From positions 372,001 to 436,000 of the forward strand of contig NZ_JAKIKP010000002.1 in NCBI RefSeq assembly GCF_023284065.1: 64,000 nt of DNA. The letters run 5' to 3'. This document shows positions 28,723 to 38,658 of the stretch, one piece after another. The notes beneath the pieces were generated by a model. That model had not been told where the DNA came from, searched no databases, and was given only the letters and a program-made list of their open reading frames with translations. The position numbers and the translations under genes were made by a program. This DNA is from Shewanella gaetbuli. Its GTDB lineage: Bacteria > Pseudomonadota > Gammaproteobacteria > Enterobacterales > Shewanellaceae. Every line of letters starts with the position of its first letter. The first letter of the stretch is position 1.

Positions 28723-29445
28723 TTACTCATTCACTTTATAAGCAGGATCTTTTTCTAAGTGTTGTTGTGCTAACGTTATCGCTTGCACGGCTCTTGAATT
28801 AAACTCCCGTTGATAAAGAGTATAAACAACCACCAAACTCGCAAAAATAAATGCAGTTGGATGAAAAAACCAACACAAAGCAGCCATAGCAAAATAATAC
28901 GACCGCAAGCCATAGTTATAAGAGTGAGCCGCTTGATCTTGTACTACCGCCATCTGCCTTGCATAAGCTAATAGATTTTGATCACGACCCGACTTATCTA
29001 AAGGCGCCGCGCCTATCATTACATTAACAAAACCATATTGACGCATTGACCAGGTAAATTGAAAAAAGGCTAGTACAAAAATTCCTGCTAAAAGCGCCAG
29101 CTTAACTTGTACTAATGCGTGATTTGGGGACACTGAAAATGGGATAGAAGCGATAACGGTTTCAAGCTTTTCAACTTGAGAAAATAAGGTTAAAACACCC
29201 GCAAGAATAAGTAGTGTAGTAGAAGCAAAAAACGCGATATTCCGTTCTAAATTCGCTAAAAGTGCGGCTTCTGCAACACGAACATCTTTAGCGATAACTT
29301 GGCTCATCCAATGAATACGTTGTTGATGCATGACTCGGGCAATGCAGTTTGCGGTTTTAGCTTTTCGTTTTGAAAACTGGGTATAACCTAGCCAACACGT
29401 AATAAAAGTGATTAATGCTAAATAGTCCAATGCAGTTCCAATCAT
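28723..29445 (-). CDS. DUF599 family inner-membrane protein
   Basis: A 240-residue membrane protein with four or five hydrophobic segments (LDYLALITFITCWLGY, IAFFASTTLLILAGVLTL, LALLAGIFVLAFFQF, a segment near LCWFFHPTAFIFASL). The pattern of RIHWMSQVIAKDVRVAEAALLANLERNI followed by the helix pair agrees with DUF599. The function of the family is not known. It stands alone between a binding-protein gene and a pseudouridine synthase, all on the minus strand but with gaps that allow separate promoters. Confidence 0.75.
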   Translation of the reverse strand: MIGTALDYLALITFITCWLGYTQFSKRKAKTANCIARVMHQQRIHWMSQVIAKDVRVAEAALLANLERNIAFFASTTLLILAGVLTLFSQVEKLETVIASIPFSVSPNHALVQVKLALLAGIFVLAFFQFTWSMRQYGFVNVMIGAAPLDKSGRDQNLLAYARQMAVVQDQAAHSYNYGLRSYYFAMAALCWFFHPTAFIFASLVVVYTLYQREFNSRAVQAITLAQQHLEKDPAYKVNE

Positions 29446-29511
29446 TTCACAGCCTTATGAATTCCAACAACAAATATACTATATCAATTTTCATCACATC
29501 TGCATGTTTTT

Positions 29512-30174
29512 TTAAAATGGACACTCACATTGCCAATGTATTTTTTCAGCGGATATTGGATGAGTAAAGGTTAGCGTGGTGGCATGCAACAGCAACCTCG
29601 GAGCTAATTTGGCTGACTCACCCATTGAGTATAAATCGCAACCCAAAATAGGATGGCCTATTTGTTGGCTATGTAATCTGAGTTGATGTGTTCTTCCTGT
29701 TATTGGTGTAAATATAACTCTAGAACTTAGATTTCCATCTGCATCTTTAACAACCTCAACAAGCTGATATCGACTATGGGATGGTTTGCCAGTGTGATGG
29801 CACACCTGCATTAATGGAAATTCTGCTTTAGCAATGGGAAGAGTGATATCTCCCGTTGATTCAACTAACTCATGTTGCAATATCGCGGTATAGGTTTTTT
29901 CAACTAAGCCAGACTGAAACTGTTTAGTAAGTAAGCCATTGATATGTTTATTGAGTGCCACCAGCATAATGCCTGATGTTCCAAAATCAAGCCGATGCAC
30001 TAAAGTGCAATTCGGGAATTGCTGCACTAATCGATAATGTACTGAATCAAAGTTTTGTGGATTTTTACCCGATAAACTCAATAAGCCAGAAGGTTTATTG
30101 ATCAATAATAGATGTTCATCTTGATACAAAATACTGATTTGTTCAGCGCAAGGTGGAGCAATAAATTCAGACAT
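29512..30174 (-). CDS. RluA-family pseudouridine synthase, short form
   Basis: A 220-residue RNA pseudouridine synthase without an S4 domain. It shows ILYQDEHLLLINKPSGLLS, the catalytic HRLDFGTSGIML motif (Asp), and the FTPITGRTHQLRLHSQQIGHPILG stretch of the RluA family. Length and layout resemble E. coli RluA (tRNA/23S U746), but HRLDFGTSG differs from the usual HRLDMATSG, and another RluA-like gene is in the window, so the target RNA is not assigned. I chose the ATG at 30174 over the TTG at 30183; neither has a strong ribosome-binding site. Confidence 0.88.
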   Translation of the reverse strand: MSEFIAPPCAEQISILYQDEHLLLINKPSGLLSLSGKNPQNFDSVHYRLVQQFPNCTLVHRLDFGTSGIMLVALNKHINGLLTKQFQSGLVEKTYTAILQHELVESTGDITLPIAKAEFPLMQVCHHTGKPSHSRYQLVEVVKDADGNLSSRVIFTPITGRTHQLRLHSQQIGHPILGCDLYSMGESAKLAPRLLLHATTLTFTHPISAEKIHWQCECPF

Positions 30175-30263
30175 AATAAGCAAATTGAAGTGTGTCAGAG
30201 CTCAGCATAATCCATAGGGTTATTCAATACCAATCGTAATTGGCATAACGCCATAACACCGTG

Positions 30264-30312
30264 AAATATCACGACACGTCAATGGCGGCAACCAAGAGCT
30301 GTCGTGATATTT
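30264..30312. terminator. Inverted repeat with 13-bp stem and 23-base loop downstream of the chemoreceptor gene
   Basis: AAATATCACGACA (30264-30276) and TGTCGTGATATTT (30300-30312) are perfectly complementary. On the minus strand the structure lies 12 bases after the chemoreceptor stop and could end its transcript, though no strong T-run follows and the loop is long. Confidence 0.55.
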
Positions 30313-30324
30313 AAAGACAGTGGA

Positions 30325-32442
30325 TTAGGTTTTTAATCGTCCTAATTCAGTGTGTTGATGCTGCACTAGGTCGGCTAAGCTATGGCTACTTTGCTGAGCA
30401 TCATCAGCCAGTTTTGATAATTCAGCTGCTGAGTCAGAAATACCGGTAATATTACGGCTGACCTCTTCCGTTACCATACTTTGCTCTTCCGCTGCGGTGG
30501 CAATATGGGTGACTTGCGATGACACTTCATTAATTTGAACCACAATAGCATTTAGCGAGCTCAAGGCCATTTCAGTTTGTTCAACCGCTAGCTGTGCGCC
30601 TTTAGCGCCTTTGTCGATAATACGTGACGCGTTATTCACCTCAGACTGTAATGATTCAATTAGCTGGCTAATTTGATCGGTAGAGTTTTGTGTTTTAGAA
30701 GCTAATGCTCTCACTTCATCTGCCACCACCGCAAAACCACGGCCTTGCTCACCCGCCCTAGCTGCTTCAATGGCGGCATTTAATGCCAACAAGTTCGTTT
30801 GTTCAGCAATAGAACTGATCACCTCTAAAATACCGCTAATATTGCTACTGCTTTGCGCCACTAAACTGACCGCTTTTTGTGCCTGCTCAGATTCAACAGA
30901 CATGTCTTTTACAAAGCCCATAGCTTGAGTAAGCCTTGCTTCACCATCTTTAACATTAGTGGTCATTGATTCGGTTTCGTGCGCGGTTTGCTCAGACGCT
31001 TTTGCCACCTCCAGTGCTGCAGCGCTCATCTCGTTTACTGCGGTCACAACGCTGTCAATTTCAGCATATTGACGATTAACACTTTCACGAGTTAATTGGG
31101 CAATTTGAGCCGACTTTTGGCTTTCGGTTTGTGATTTATCAGCTAAATCTTTTAAGCCAATAATCAATCCTCTAAGCTTATTGATAAATTGATTAAAGCC
31201 TTTGGCTAATGCAATTAATTCAGCATGGGCTTCTACATGAAGGGTCTGAGTTAAATCGCCTTCGGCACTGCCTAGGTTTTCAACCCTTTGTTGGATCATG
31301 TTTAGCGGTGAAATAATACTGCGGATCATAAAACTAATTAGCACAATGGCGATGACTGACACAATCACGCCCAAAATCAACAATAGGCTACCTAAAGAGG
31401 CCGCCATTTCTTCCATGGCATCATCCATTTTTTCAATGGCGATAAACGCTTGTTGTTTAGGCACTTCAATCACTAATGACCAAGTCGCATTCGCCATTTC
31501 AATAGTAATGGGGTAAGCCACCGCAATGTATTCATCATCTGCAAAAGTTTGCTGGCTAGCATGTAATTTGTGGAGTTGCTTTGCTCTTGCTGCTGGCATC
31601 GACTCAGATAATGGTCTGGCTAACTTATTATAATGACTGGCAGCCACCACTAATCCTTGTTCACTTAATAGCGTTACCTTTGTCTCACCTTGATACAAGC
31701 TTTTAGACAACTGACTAATAAGCTCTTGAAAAACTGGCAAGTTAACATCAACGCCCACCATACCTTTGAACTGTTGATTCACTACCACCGGCACGGTTAA
31801 CGAGGTCATTAACTCGTTATAGCCTGGGGTCACTTCATAAAGATAGGGTTCCATCAAACACGGCTTTTTAGTATCCATAACGCACAAATACCATTCAGCC
31901 TCACGGATACCGAACTCATTTAAAGTGTCGACGTATTTTTCTTGGGCATCATCTACTTGTTGATGTTCTGCACTGCCATCGTCATTGCGGGTGTAATAAA
32001 TTTCTAACCCACCATGGTTTAAAATACTGTGGCTCGCTCCTTGATAATATTGACTATCTAAGCCGTCATAACCATTGGCTTCAAATTGCGCATACATGGA
32101 CGATATTTGCTCATTCTTTTGAATAGTCGCAATCACTAAAGATTCGAGCTGCTCACGTGATAATGGGGTGTTTTTCGCCGTGTGTTCAACCATTCCCGCA
32201 AACGAAAAAGGGATTCGATAAGCCTCTTCAATAAAACCTGCAATTTGCTCACCATACTCACCGGCTTTAGCTGAAAGCTTTTGCATAATCTCTACTGATA
32301 ACGTGTCATCCACTTGAGTTGATAACTGCTTATTTTTATCAGAAAGTGAAAACCAAAGACTAAGAGATAGCGTCAACACGATTAGCAAAAATAGTGTAGA
32401 GGTTATCCATAACAGTTTGGTTTTAACCGGCAGTTGTTTCAT
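30325..32442 (-). CDS. Methyl-accepting chemotaxis protein, Cache-type sensor
   Basis: A 705-residue transducer in the inner membrane. TM1 is at about residues 10-32. A large periplasmic double-Cache-like domain (about 40-340; [14 protein letters not shown] and GMVGVDVNL are typical) precedes TM2 (about 347-371), a HAMP domain (about 372-430) and a long signalling helix pair. The hairpin tip [20 protein letters not shown] lies at about 544-563. The ligand is unknown; Cache domains commonly bind amino acids, amines or organic acids, and a polyamine cluster lies just upstream. The ATG at 32442 has AAGG five bases ahead, so I prefer it to the GTG at 32448. Confidence 0.93.
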   Translation of the reverse strand: MKQLPVKTKLLWITSTLFLLIVLTLSLSLWFSLSDKNKQLSTQVDDTLSVEIMQKLSAKAGEYGEQIAGFIEEAYRIPFSFAGMVEHTAKNTPLSREQLESLVIATIQKNEQISSMYAQFEANGYDGLDSQYYQGASHSILNHGGLEIYYTRNDDGSAEHQQVDDAQEKYVDTLNEFGIREAEWYLCVMDTKKPCLMEPYLYEVTPGYNELMTSLTVPVVVNQQFKGMVGVDVNLPVFQELISQLSKSLYQGETKVTLLSEQGLVVAASHYNKLARPLSESMPAARAKQLHKLHASQQTFADDEYIAVAYPITIEMANATWSLVIEVPKQQAFIAIEKMDDAMEEMAASLGSLLLILGVIVSVIAIVLISFMIRSIISPLNMIQQRVENLGSAEGDLTQTLHVEAHAELIALAKGFNQFINKLRGLIIGLKDLADKSQTESQKSAQIAQLTRESVNRQYAEIDSVVTAVNEMSAAALEVAKASEQTAHETESMTTNVKDGEARLTQAMGFVKDMSVESEQAQKAVSLVAQSSSNISGILEVISSIAEQTNLLALNAAIEAARAGEQGRGFAVVADEVRALASKTQNSTDQISQLIESLQSEVNNASRIIDKGAKGAQLAVEQTEMALSSLNAIVVQINEVSSQVTHIATAAEEQSMVTEEVSRNITGISDSAAELSKLADDAQQSSHSLADLVQHQHTELGRLKT

Positions 32443-32524
32443 AAACACCTTGCTCCGTAGTTATTATTTATTTTTGTCAGACTAAGTTTAGTTAAAAATC
32501 CATAAAAATCATTTTATTGATAAT

Positions 32525-32552
32525 AAAAAACCCTATTAATGAATAGGGTTTG
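32525..32552 (-). terminator. Intrinsic terminator downstream of gabT
   Basis: On the minus strand AAACCCTATT pairs with AATAGGGTTT around a CATT loop and is followed by TTTTTT. It ends the puuB-gabD-gabT transcript 57 bases after the gabT stop. Confidence 0.85.
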
Positions 32553-32608
32553 TTGAGTTCAACATATGAGCGAACTTATCGAGGCACTACAAGCATTTAC
32601 CCGTAGGC

Positions 32609-33883
32609 TTAATTAAGCACCAAGTCGAATACTTCAGCCATAATTTGCAAGCCCGCATCAATTTGCTCATCCGGTGCAGTTAAAGGCACTAACACTCGTA
32701 AAACGTTACCGTAAGTGCCGCAAGACAACAGGATTAAACCGCGATCACGTGCTTCTTTTAACACTTGTGGGCAATACTGTGGTGCAGGTTTTCCTTCTTC
32801 CATCAGCTCGATGGCGATCATAGCGCCTAAGCCCCGTACTTCGGCAATTTGATGATGCTGCTGTTGCATTTCACTAATGGCTGATTTAATTCTGTCGCCA
32901 ACCTGATTAGCACGTTCTAGCAAGTTTTCTTGTTCAAACACTTCAATAACGGCTAAGGCTGCGGCACACGCTAGCGGGCTACCACCATAAGTGCCACCTA
33001 AACCGCCTGGGCCAATAGCATCCATCACCTCTGCTTTACCGGTAATACCTGATAACGGAAACCCTCCAGCAATAGATTTAGCAAAGGTAGTAATATCAGC
33101 TGCTACGCCCATTTGCTCCATGGCAAAAAAGGTACCAGTACGGCCTGCACCCGTTTGCACCTCATCAGCAATTAACATAATGCCGTGGGCATCACATAAC
33201 AAACGTAAACGCTGCATAAAGCTAGGCGATGCGGCATAAAATCCGCCTTCCCCTTGTACCGGCTCAATAATAATGGCGGCAATATCTTCTGGCTCAGCAT
33301 CATTTTTAAAAATGCGCTCAATTGAAGCAATGGCATCATCTTCAGATACCCCATGTATTTCACAAGGGAACTCAGCTCTAAATACATTAGCCGACATTAA
33401 GCCCATGCCTTTACTATATGGCGCAACTTTACCTGTTAACGCTAAAGCTGCCATTGTGCGTCCGTGGTAACCCGAGGTAAATGCAATAACGCCTGCACGT
33501 TTGGTATACGCTCTAGCCACTTTAACCGCATTTTCTACCGCTTCTGAACCACTGGTAAATAAAGCGGTTTTTTTAGCAAAGTCACCTGGTACTAGCTGGT
33601 TAACTTTCTCACAAACTTCGATGTAGTTTTCATAACCTAAAACCATAAAGCAGGTGTGCGAAAAATCATTTAATTGCGCTTGCACAGCCGCTTTCACTTT
33701 AGGGTGTAAATGCCCAGTATTTAATACGGCAATGCCACCAGCAAAATCAATATATTCACGCCCCTCAACATCCCACACTGTGGCATTTTCAGCACGTTGG
33801 GTAAAAATAGGATGAATTTGTCCTACACCTTGGGCAACAGCGGCCTGACGACGGGTCATTAATCCTTCATTGGTTTTACTCAT
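32609..33883 (-). CDS. gabT: 4-aminobutyrate aminotransferase
   Basis: GabT moves the amino group of GABA to 2-oxoglutarate, giving succinic semialdehyde. The 425-residue class-III PLP aminotransferase has TSGSEAVENAVKVARAYT, FTSGYHGRT, EPVQGEGG, LIADEVQTGAGRTG and the PLP lysine in TFAKSIAGGFPLSG. The ATG at 33883 is preceded by AAGGAG, so the longer frame to 33919 is rejected. It follows gabD by 20 bases. In this cluster it can take the GABA made by PuuD, the role of PuuE in E. coli. Confidence 0.95.
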   Translation of the reverse strand: MSKTNEGLMTRRQAAVAQGVGQIHPIFTQRAENATVWDVEGREYIDFAGGIAVLNTGHLHPKVKAAVQAQLNDFSHTCFMVLGYENYIEVCEKVNQLVPGDFAKKTALFTSGSEAVENAVKVARAYTKRAGVIAFTSGYHGRTMAALALTGKVAPYSKGMGLMSANVFRAEFPCEIHGVSEDDAIASIERIFKNDAEPEDIAAIIIEPVQGEGGFYAASPSFMQRLRLLCDAHGIMLIADEVQTGAGRTGTFFAMEQMGVAADITTFAKSIAGGFPLSGITGKAEVMDAIGPGGLGGTYGGSPLACAAALAVIEVFEQENLLERANQVGDRIKSAISEMQQQHHQIAEVRGLGAMIAIELMEEGKPAPQYCPQVLKEARDRGLILLSCGTYGNVLRVLVPLTAPDEQIDAGLQIMAEVFDLVLN

Positions 33884-33903
33884 TCTCAGCTCCTTTATGC
33901 GCC

Positions 33904-35352
33904 TTATATCGCCATGCAAATGTATTTCATTTCGAGGTATTCCTCGATGCCAAATTTTGAACCTTCACGGCCTAATCCTGAAGATTTAATGCCGCCAAAC
34001 GGGGCAACTTCTGTTGATATTAATCCGGTATTAACCCCAACCATGCCGTACTCTAATGCTTCTGAAACTTGATAAATCAAACTGATGTCACGGCCATAAA
34101 AATAAGCGGCTAAGCCAAACTCGGTATCATTTGCCTGCTGAATAACATCTTCAACATCATCAAATTTAAACAAGGGAGCTAATGGTCCAAAGGTTTCTTC
34201 TTTCGCCACTAACATGGTTTTATTCACATCACGTAAAATAGTGGGTTCAAAAAACAACTCGCCTAGTTCACTGGTTTTTCCACCCACAACCACAGATGCC
34301 CCCTTAGTTAAGGCGTCTTGTAAATGTTTAGTGACTTTATCAACCGCTGCGCTATTTATTAATGGCCCTGTTGTTACCCCTTCATCTAATCCGTTACCCA
34401 CCTTTAAGCGGCTAACGGCCTTAGCAAACTTTTCAGTAAATGCTTCATACACGCCAGACTGCACATAAATACGGTTAGCACAAACACAGGTTTGTCCTGC
34501 ATTACGGTATTTAGCGATCATCGCGCCTTCAACTGCGGCATCGATATCGGCATCGTTAAACACGATGAAGGGTGCGTTACCGCCTAATTCAAGCGACATT
34601 TTCTTTAACGTTGGCGCACACTGCGCCATGAGTTTGATCCCGATGGGAGTTGAGCCAGTAAAGGATAACTTACGTACTATTGGGCTTTCACATAAGGTGT
34701 TACCAATGGCCACCGCATCGCCTGTTATCACGCTAAATACTCCCGCAGGAATTCCTGCACGTTGGGCAAGTTCAGCTAAGGCTAGTGCGGTAAAAGGGGT
34801 TTGTGGTGCAGGCTTTACTATCATAGTACAACCCGCGGCTAATGCTGGAGCAGCTTTACGCGTGATCATCGCTGCAGGGAAATTCCACGGAGTAATAGCC
34901 GCCGTTACCCCAACAGGTTGCTTTATTACTGTTAGGCGTTTATCTGCCTGATGCCCAGGAATTGTCTCACCGTAAATGCGCTTGCCTTCTTCAGCAAACC
35001 ACTCAATAAATGACGCAGCATAAGCCACCTCACCTTTGGCTTCCGCTAATGGCTTACCTTGTTCGCAAGTCATTAACATGGCTAAGTCATCGGTATTCTC
35101 AAGTAATAGCTCGAACCAACGGCGTAATTTTTCACTGCGCTCTTTTGCCGTTAACGCACGCCATTGAGGCAAGGCTTTATTCGCCGCATCAATGGCATGT
35201 TGAGTTTCTTGTGCGCCCATCACCGGCACATGGCCAACTAACTCAGCCGTGGCGGGATTATAAATTGCCACTGTTTCACCACTTTGCGCACTCGTCCATT
35301 GACCATTGATATAACATTGCTCAATTAATAGACTTTTATCATTTAACAACAT
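33904..35352 (-). CDS. gabD: NAD(P)-dependent succinate-semialdehyde dehydrogenase
   Basis: GabD oxidises succinic semialdehyde to succinate. The 482-residue aldehyde dehydrogenase shows TPWNFPAAMITRKAAPALAA, the catalytic Glu in SLELGGNAPF, the catalytic Cys in NAGQTCVCANR, and EETFGPLAPLF near the C-terminus. The ATG at 35352 has AAGGAG four bases upstream; the GTG directly before it would sit too close. It lies between puuB and gabT. Because no separate PuuC gene is visible, this enzyme might also handle gamma-glutamyl-aminobutyraldehyde, but that is inference. Confidence 0.94.
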   Translation of the reverse strand: MLLNDKSLLIEQCYINGQWTSAQSGETVAIYNPATAELVGHVPVMGAQETQHAIDAANKALPQWRALTAKERSEKLRRWFELLLENTDDLAMLMTCEQGKPLAEAKGEVAYAASFIEWFAEEGKRIYGETIPGHQADKRLTVIKQPVGVTAAITPWNFPAAMITRKAAPALAAGCTMIVKPAPQTPFTALALAELAQRAGIPAGVFSVITGDAVAIGNTLCESPIVRKLSFTGSTPIGIKLMAQCAPTLKKMSLELGGNAPFIVFNDADIDAAVEGAMIAKYRNAGQTCVCANRIYVQSGVYEAFTEKFAKAVSRLKVGNGLDEGVTTGPLINSAAVDKVTKHLQDALTKGASVVVGGKTSELGELFFEPTILRDVNKTMLVAKEETFGPLAPLFKFDDVEDVIQQANDTEFGLAAYFYGRDISLIYQVSEALEYGMVGVNTGLISTEVAPFGGIKSSGLGREGSKFGIEEYLEMKYICMAI

Positions 35353-35382
35353 CACACACTCCTTATCTAAAAATAGGCTGGA

Positions 35383-36669
35383 CTAAATGCCAAACTTATC
35401 GCGCATGGTGTAATACCAAGCGCCTAATGCACTAAAAGGCACCCGTAAAGCATGACCGCCTGGGAATGGGTAATGAGGTAATGCGGCAAACGCATCAAAT
35501 CGTGTTGCTTGACCGTTAAGCATTTCGGCAATTAATTTACCCGCTAAATGAGTGTAAGTGACGCCATGTCCACTACAACCTTGAGAATAATATATGTTAT
35601 GCCCTATACGGCCGACCTGCGGCAGTCTTGATAAAGTCATTAAGAAGTTACCCGTCCATGCATAATCGATTTTAATGCCCTTCAACTGAGGGAATGTTTT
35701 TAATAATTTAGGTTCGATTAACGCTTTAACATTTGCAGGGTCACGTGCGCCATAAACCACACCGCCACCAAATATCAGTCGTTTATCACCCGTAAGTCGG
35801 TAGTAATCTAAAAGGTAGTTACAATCTTCAACACAATAGTCTTGTGGTAAAATACTGGCGGCAATATCATCAGATAACGGTTCGGTGGTGATCACTTGCG
35901 TGCCACATGGCATTGACTTAGCTTGAAGTTCTGGCAGTAATTTTCCTAAATAGGCATTACCCGCCACCACCACAAACTTACACTTAACTTGCCCCATTGC
36001 TGTGTGAACAATAGGCGATTGTCCATCGTCAATATTGGTCACGGCAGAGTCTTCAAAAATCAGTCCACCTAATGACTCAACGGCGCGGGCTTCACCTAAG
36101 GCTAAATTCAACGGATGGATATGTCCCCCGCTTTTATCTAGCATCCCGCCCACATAAAGATCAGTATCGACAACATTGCGAATACCATCATGGTCCAATA
36201 GCTCTAACTGGTCGGTATAACCGTGTTTTTCCCACAAACTTTTTTGAGCTTGTAGGTGACCCATTTGTTTTTTATTCATGGCGGCAAAAACACCACCATC
36301 TTTTAAATCACAGTCAATGTTATATTTCGCAATTCGCTCTCGAATGATACGCCCGCCTTCAAAGGCCATTTCACCGAAAAGTTTGGCTTTTTCTTTGCCA
36401 ACCACTTTTTCGATGGTATCGATATCGCGGCTAAAAGAGTTAACTATTTGGCCACCATTTCGCCCCGATGCTCCCCAGCCAATTCGGGCAGCTTCAAGTA
36501 CGACAACCTTCATGCCAGACTCTAATAAATGTAACGCAGAAGATAGGCCAGTATAACCAGCACCAACAATACAAACATCTGTTTCAATTACAGATTCAAG
36601 ACGAGGGCGTTCAACTTTATCGTTAGCTGACGCGGCATAATATGAACTAGCATGAGGTGTTGCGGACAT
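35383..36669 (-). CDS. puuB: Gamma-glutamylputrescine oxidoreductase, copy 1
   Basis: PuuB is a FAD-dependent oxidase that oxidises gamma-glutamylputrescine to the aldehyde with release of ammonia and H2O2. The 428-residue protein has the DAO-type dinucleotide fold: VCIVGAGYTGLSSALHLLE near residue 31, WGASGRNGGQIV, VVVAGNAYLG and GCSGHGVTYTHLAGK. It is the first gene of a puuB-gabD-gabT unit, 30 bases before gabD. A second paralogue lies at 46095-47402. The 277-base region upstream is AT-rich and includes ACATAATGTT, a short palindrome. Confidence 0.88.
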   Translation of the reverse strand: MSATPHASSYYAASANDKVERPRLESVIETDVCIVGAGYTGLSSALHLLESGMKVVVLEAARIGWGASGRNGGQIVNSFSRDIDTIEKVVGKEKAKLFGEMAFEGGRIIRERIAKYNIDCDLKDGGVFAAMNKKQMGHLQAQKSLWEKHGYTDQLELLDHDGIRNVVDTDLYVGGMLDKSGGHIHPLNLALGEARAVESLGGLIFEDSAVTNIDDGQSPIVHTAMGQVKCKFVVVAGNAYLGKLLPELQAKSMPCGTQVITTEPLSDDIAASILPQDYCVEDCNYLLDYYRLTGDKRLIFGGGVVYGARDPANVKALIEPKLLKTFPQLKGIKIDYAWTGNFLMTLSRLPQVGRIGHNIYYSQGCSGHGVTYTHLAGKLIAEMLNGQATRFDAFAALPHYPFPGGHALRVPFSALGAWYYTMRDKFGI

Positions 36670-36869
36670 AACATTTCCTTTATATGCATATTGTAAAATA
36701 CAACTGTCTCATCCTACACCTAGGCCAAAATAAAAACTAGCAAAAAAGGCACAATTATTTACATAATGTTGAAAATATTAAACACCCAATAAAAAACATT
36801 ATCAGTATAAAATAATGACTATTATGAATAATTGAACGATGGGAAATGACAGTAAAGTATTTAGAAATT

Positions 36870-36902
36870 AACAGTGTGGGATAACAGGTTTCCCACACTG
36901 TT
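36870..36902 (-). terminator. 12-bp stem hairpin downstream of potI
   Basis: AACAGTGTGGGA and TCCCACACTGTT form a perfect stem with a 9-base loop, 45 bases past the potI stop on the minus strand. TTAATTTCT follows, a weak T-tract. It probably separates the pot operon from puuB. Confidence 0.65.
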
Positions 36903-36946
36903 TAACAGGCGTGACAAAATCACCTAAGTGCCACTAAAAATCACTT

Positions 36947-37762
36947 TTATTCCATGGCTTGTTTCATTTTACGCTCAGCACGGCGAGTAAAGTACCAAGA
37001 TAAGAACGCCACTAGCGATACCGCTAAAATAATGATGGTAGCCAAGGCGTTAATTTTAGGTGATACCCCTAAACGTACCGATGAAAACACCACCATAGGT
37101 AAGGTTGTTGAGCCAGGGCCGGAAGCAAAACTGGCAATCACTAAGTCATCTAAAGACAAGCTAAATGACAATAACCAACCGGCTATCAACGCAGGTGAAA
37201 TCATAGGAACTGTAATTAAAAAGAAAGTTTTTAATGGGGTCGCGCCTAAGTCCATTGCTGCTTCTTCAATCGATTGGTCAAGCTCTCTAAGCCTTGATGA
37301 AACCACCACAGCCACATAAGCCGCACAAAAGGTTGAATGGGCAATCCATACCGTTAACATGCCACGTTCTGCTGGCCAACCAAAGGTATCGGCCATTTGC
37401 ACAAACAATAGCAATAATGACAAACCGGTAATCACTTCTGGCATAACCAAAGGTGCGGTAATCATATTTGATAAGGTTAACTTAGCCCATGAACGACGAA
37501 AACGCGTCATAACAAAAGCCGCCATGGTGCCAATAATTACCGCCATAGTGGCACTGTAAAAGGCAATCCGTAAACTCACCCAAACCGCATCTAAAATCTG
37601 CTCATCTTTAAACAGTTCGGCATACCATTTAGGTGAAAAACCACCCCAGACGGTAACTAATTTTGATTCATTAAATGAATAGATAACCAAAATGAACATG
37701 GGTGCATATAAAAATAGCAAACCAAACCATAACATCACTTTGGAGAAACTTAATTTCTTCAT
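36947..37762 (-). CDS. potI: Putrescine ABC transporter permease PotI
   Basis: A 271-residue inner-membrane permease, second of the PotH-PotI pair in the putrescine importer. Six helices can be read. The cytoplasmic EAA loop (EEAAMDLGATPLKTFFLITVP) that contacts the ATPase is clear. Its start overlaps the potH stop by four bases, giving translational coupling. PotI is the last gene of the potF-G-H-I series and is followed by a hairpin. Confidence 0.93.
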   Translation of the reverse strand: MKKLSFSKVMLWFGLLFLYAPMFILVIYSFNESKLVTVWGGFSPKWYAELFKDEQILDAVWVSLRIAFYSATMAVIIGTMAAFVMTRFRRSWAKLTLSNMITAPLVMPEVITGLSLLLLFVQMADTFGWPAERGMLTVWIAHSTFCAAYVAVVVSSRLRELDQSIEEAAMDLGATPLKTFFLITVPMISPALIAGWLLSFSLSLDDLVIASFASGPGSTTLPMVVFSSVRLGVSPKINALATIIILAVSLVAFLSWYFTRRAERKMKQAME

Positions 37763-38658
37763 GCTTCTTTCTCCATTTCACGTGACTGATAACGATGGAA
37801 TAAGGTAATCGGCACAATTAATAACGCCAACATCACAATGGCAAGTGACGAAGCAACAGGCCAATCACGATTATTAAAGAACTCTTGCCACAAGACTTTA
37901 CCGATCATCAATGAATCAGGACCACCTAATAGCTCAGGAATAACAAATTCACCCACTGCAGGAATAAACACCAACATAGAGCCAGCAACAACGCCGCCCA
38001 TTGACAAAGGTAAGGTAATTTTCCAGAAAGTATTAATACTGCGAGAGCCTAAATCAGACGCCGCTTCAATTAAGCTCATATCTAATTTAACTAAGGTGGC
38101 GTACAAAGGCAGGATCATAAAGGGTAAGTAGGCATAAATAATACCAATGTATACCGCAAAATTAGTATTGAGCATTTGAATGGGCTCAGAGATCACCCCT
38201 ATCCACAGTAAGAAATTATTGATTAGCCCCGTGTTACTTAAAATTCCCATCCAAGCATAAACTCGAATTAAAAACGAGGTCCAAGAAGGCAGCATCACTA
38301 ATAGCAACAAGACTGGTTGAAACCTGGCCGGTGCACGGGCAATAGCATAGGCCATTGGAAAGCCCAACAATAGGCACCCCAAAGTGGCAATTAATGCCAT
38401 TTTCAACGAGGTTAAATATGCCATGTAATACATGGAGTCTTGCAGTAATAATAAGTAATTACCGAGATTTAGAAAAATCGATAAAGTTTCATCCACATAA
38501 CTAAAAGTGGCTTCATATGGCGGAATTGCTATTGCCGCGGTCGAAAAACTCAGTTTCAACACAATGGCAAATGGCAATGCGAAAAACATCAGCAGCCACA
38601 AATAGGGCATGCCTATTGTTAAATAGCGGCCTTTAAGGCGTTTGAATAGAGTCTTCAT
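37759..38658 (-). CDS. potH: Putrescine ABC transporter permease PotH
   Basis: A 299-residue inner-membrane permease with about six helices. The ATPase-contact loop is EAASDLGSRSINTFWKITLP. It has a short cytoplasmic N-terminus before the first helix (YLWLLMFFALPFAIVLKLSF). It overlaps potG upstream and potI downstream by four bases each. With PotI it forms the membrane channel of the PotFGHI putrescine importer. Confidence 0.94.
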   Translation of the reverse strand: MKTLFKRLKGRYLTIGMPYLWLLMFFALPFAIVLKLSFSTAAIAIPPYEATFSYVDETLSIFLNLGNYLLLLQDSMYYMAYLTSLKMALIATLGCLLLGFPMAYAIARAPARFQPVLLLLVMLPSWTSFLIRVYAWMGILSNTGLINNFLLWIGVISEPIQMLNTNFAVYIGIIYAYLPFMILPLYATLVKLDMSLIEAASDLGSRSINTFWKITLPLSMGGVVAGSMLVFIPAVGEFVIPELLGGPDSLMIGKVLWQEFFNNRDWPVASSLAIVMLALLIVPITLFHRYQSREMEKEA

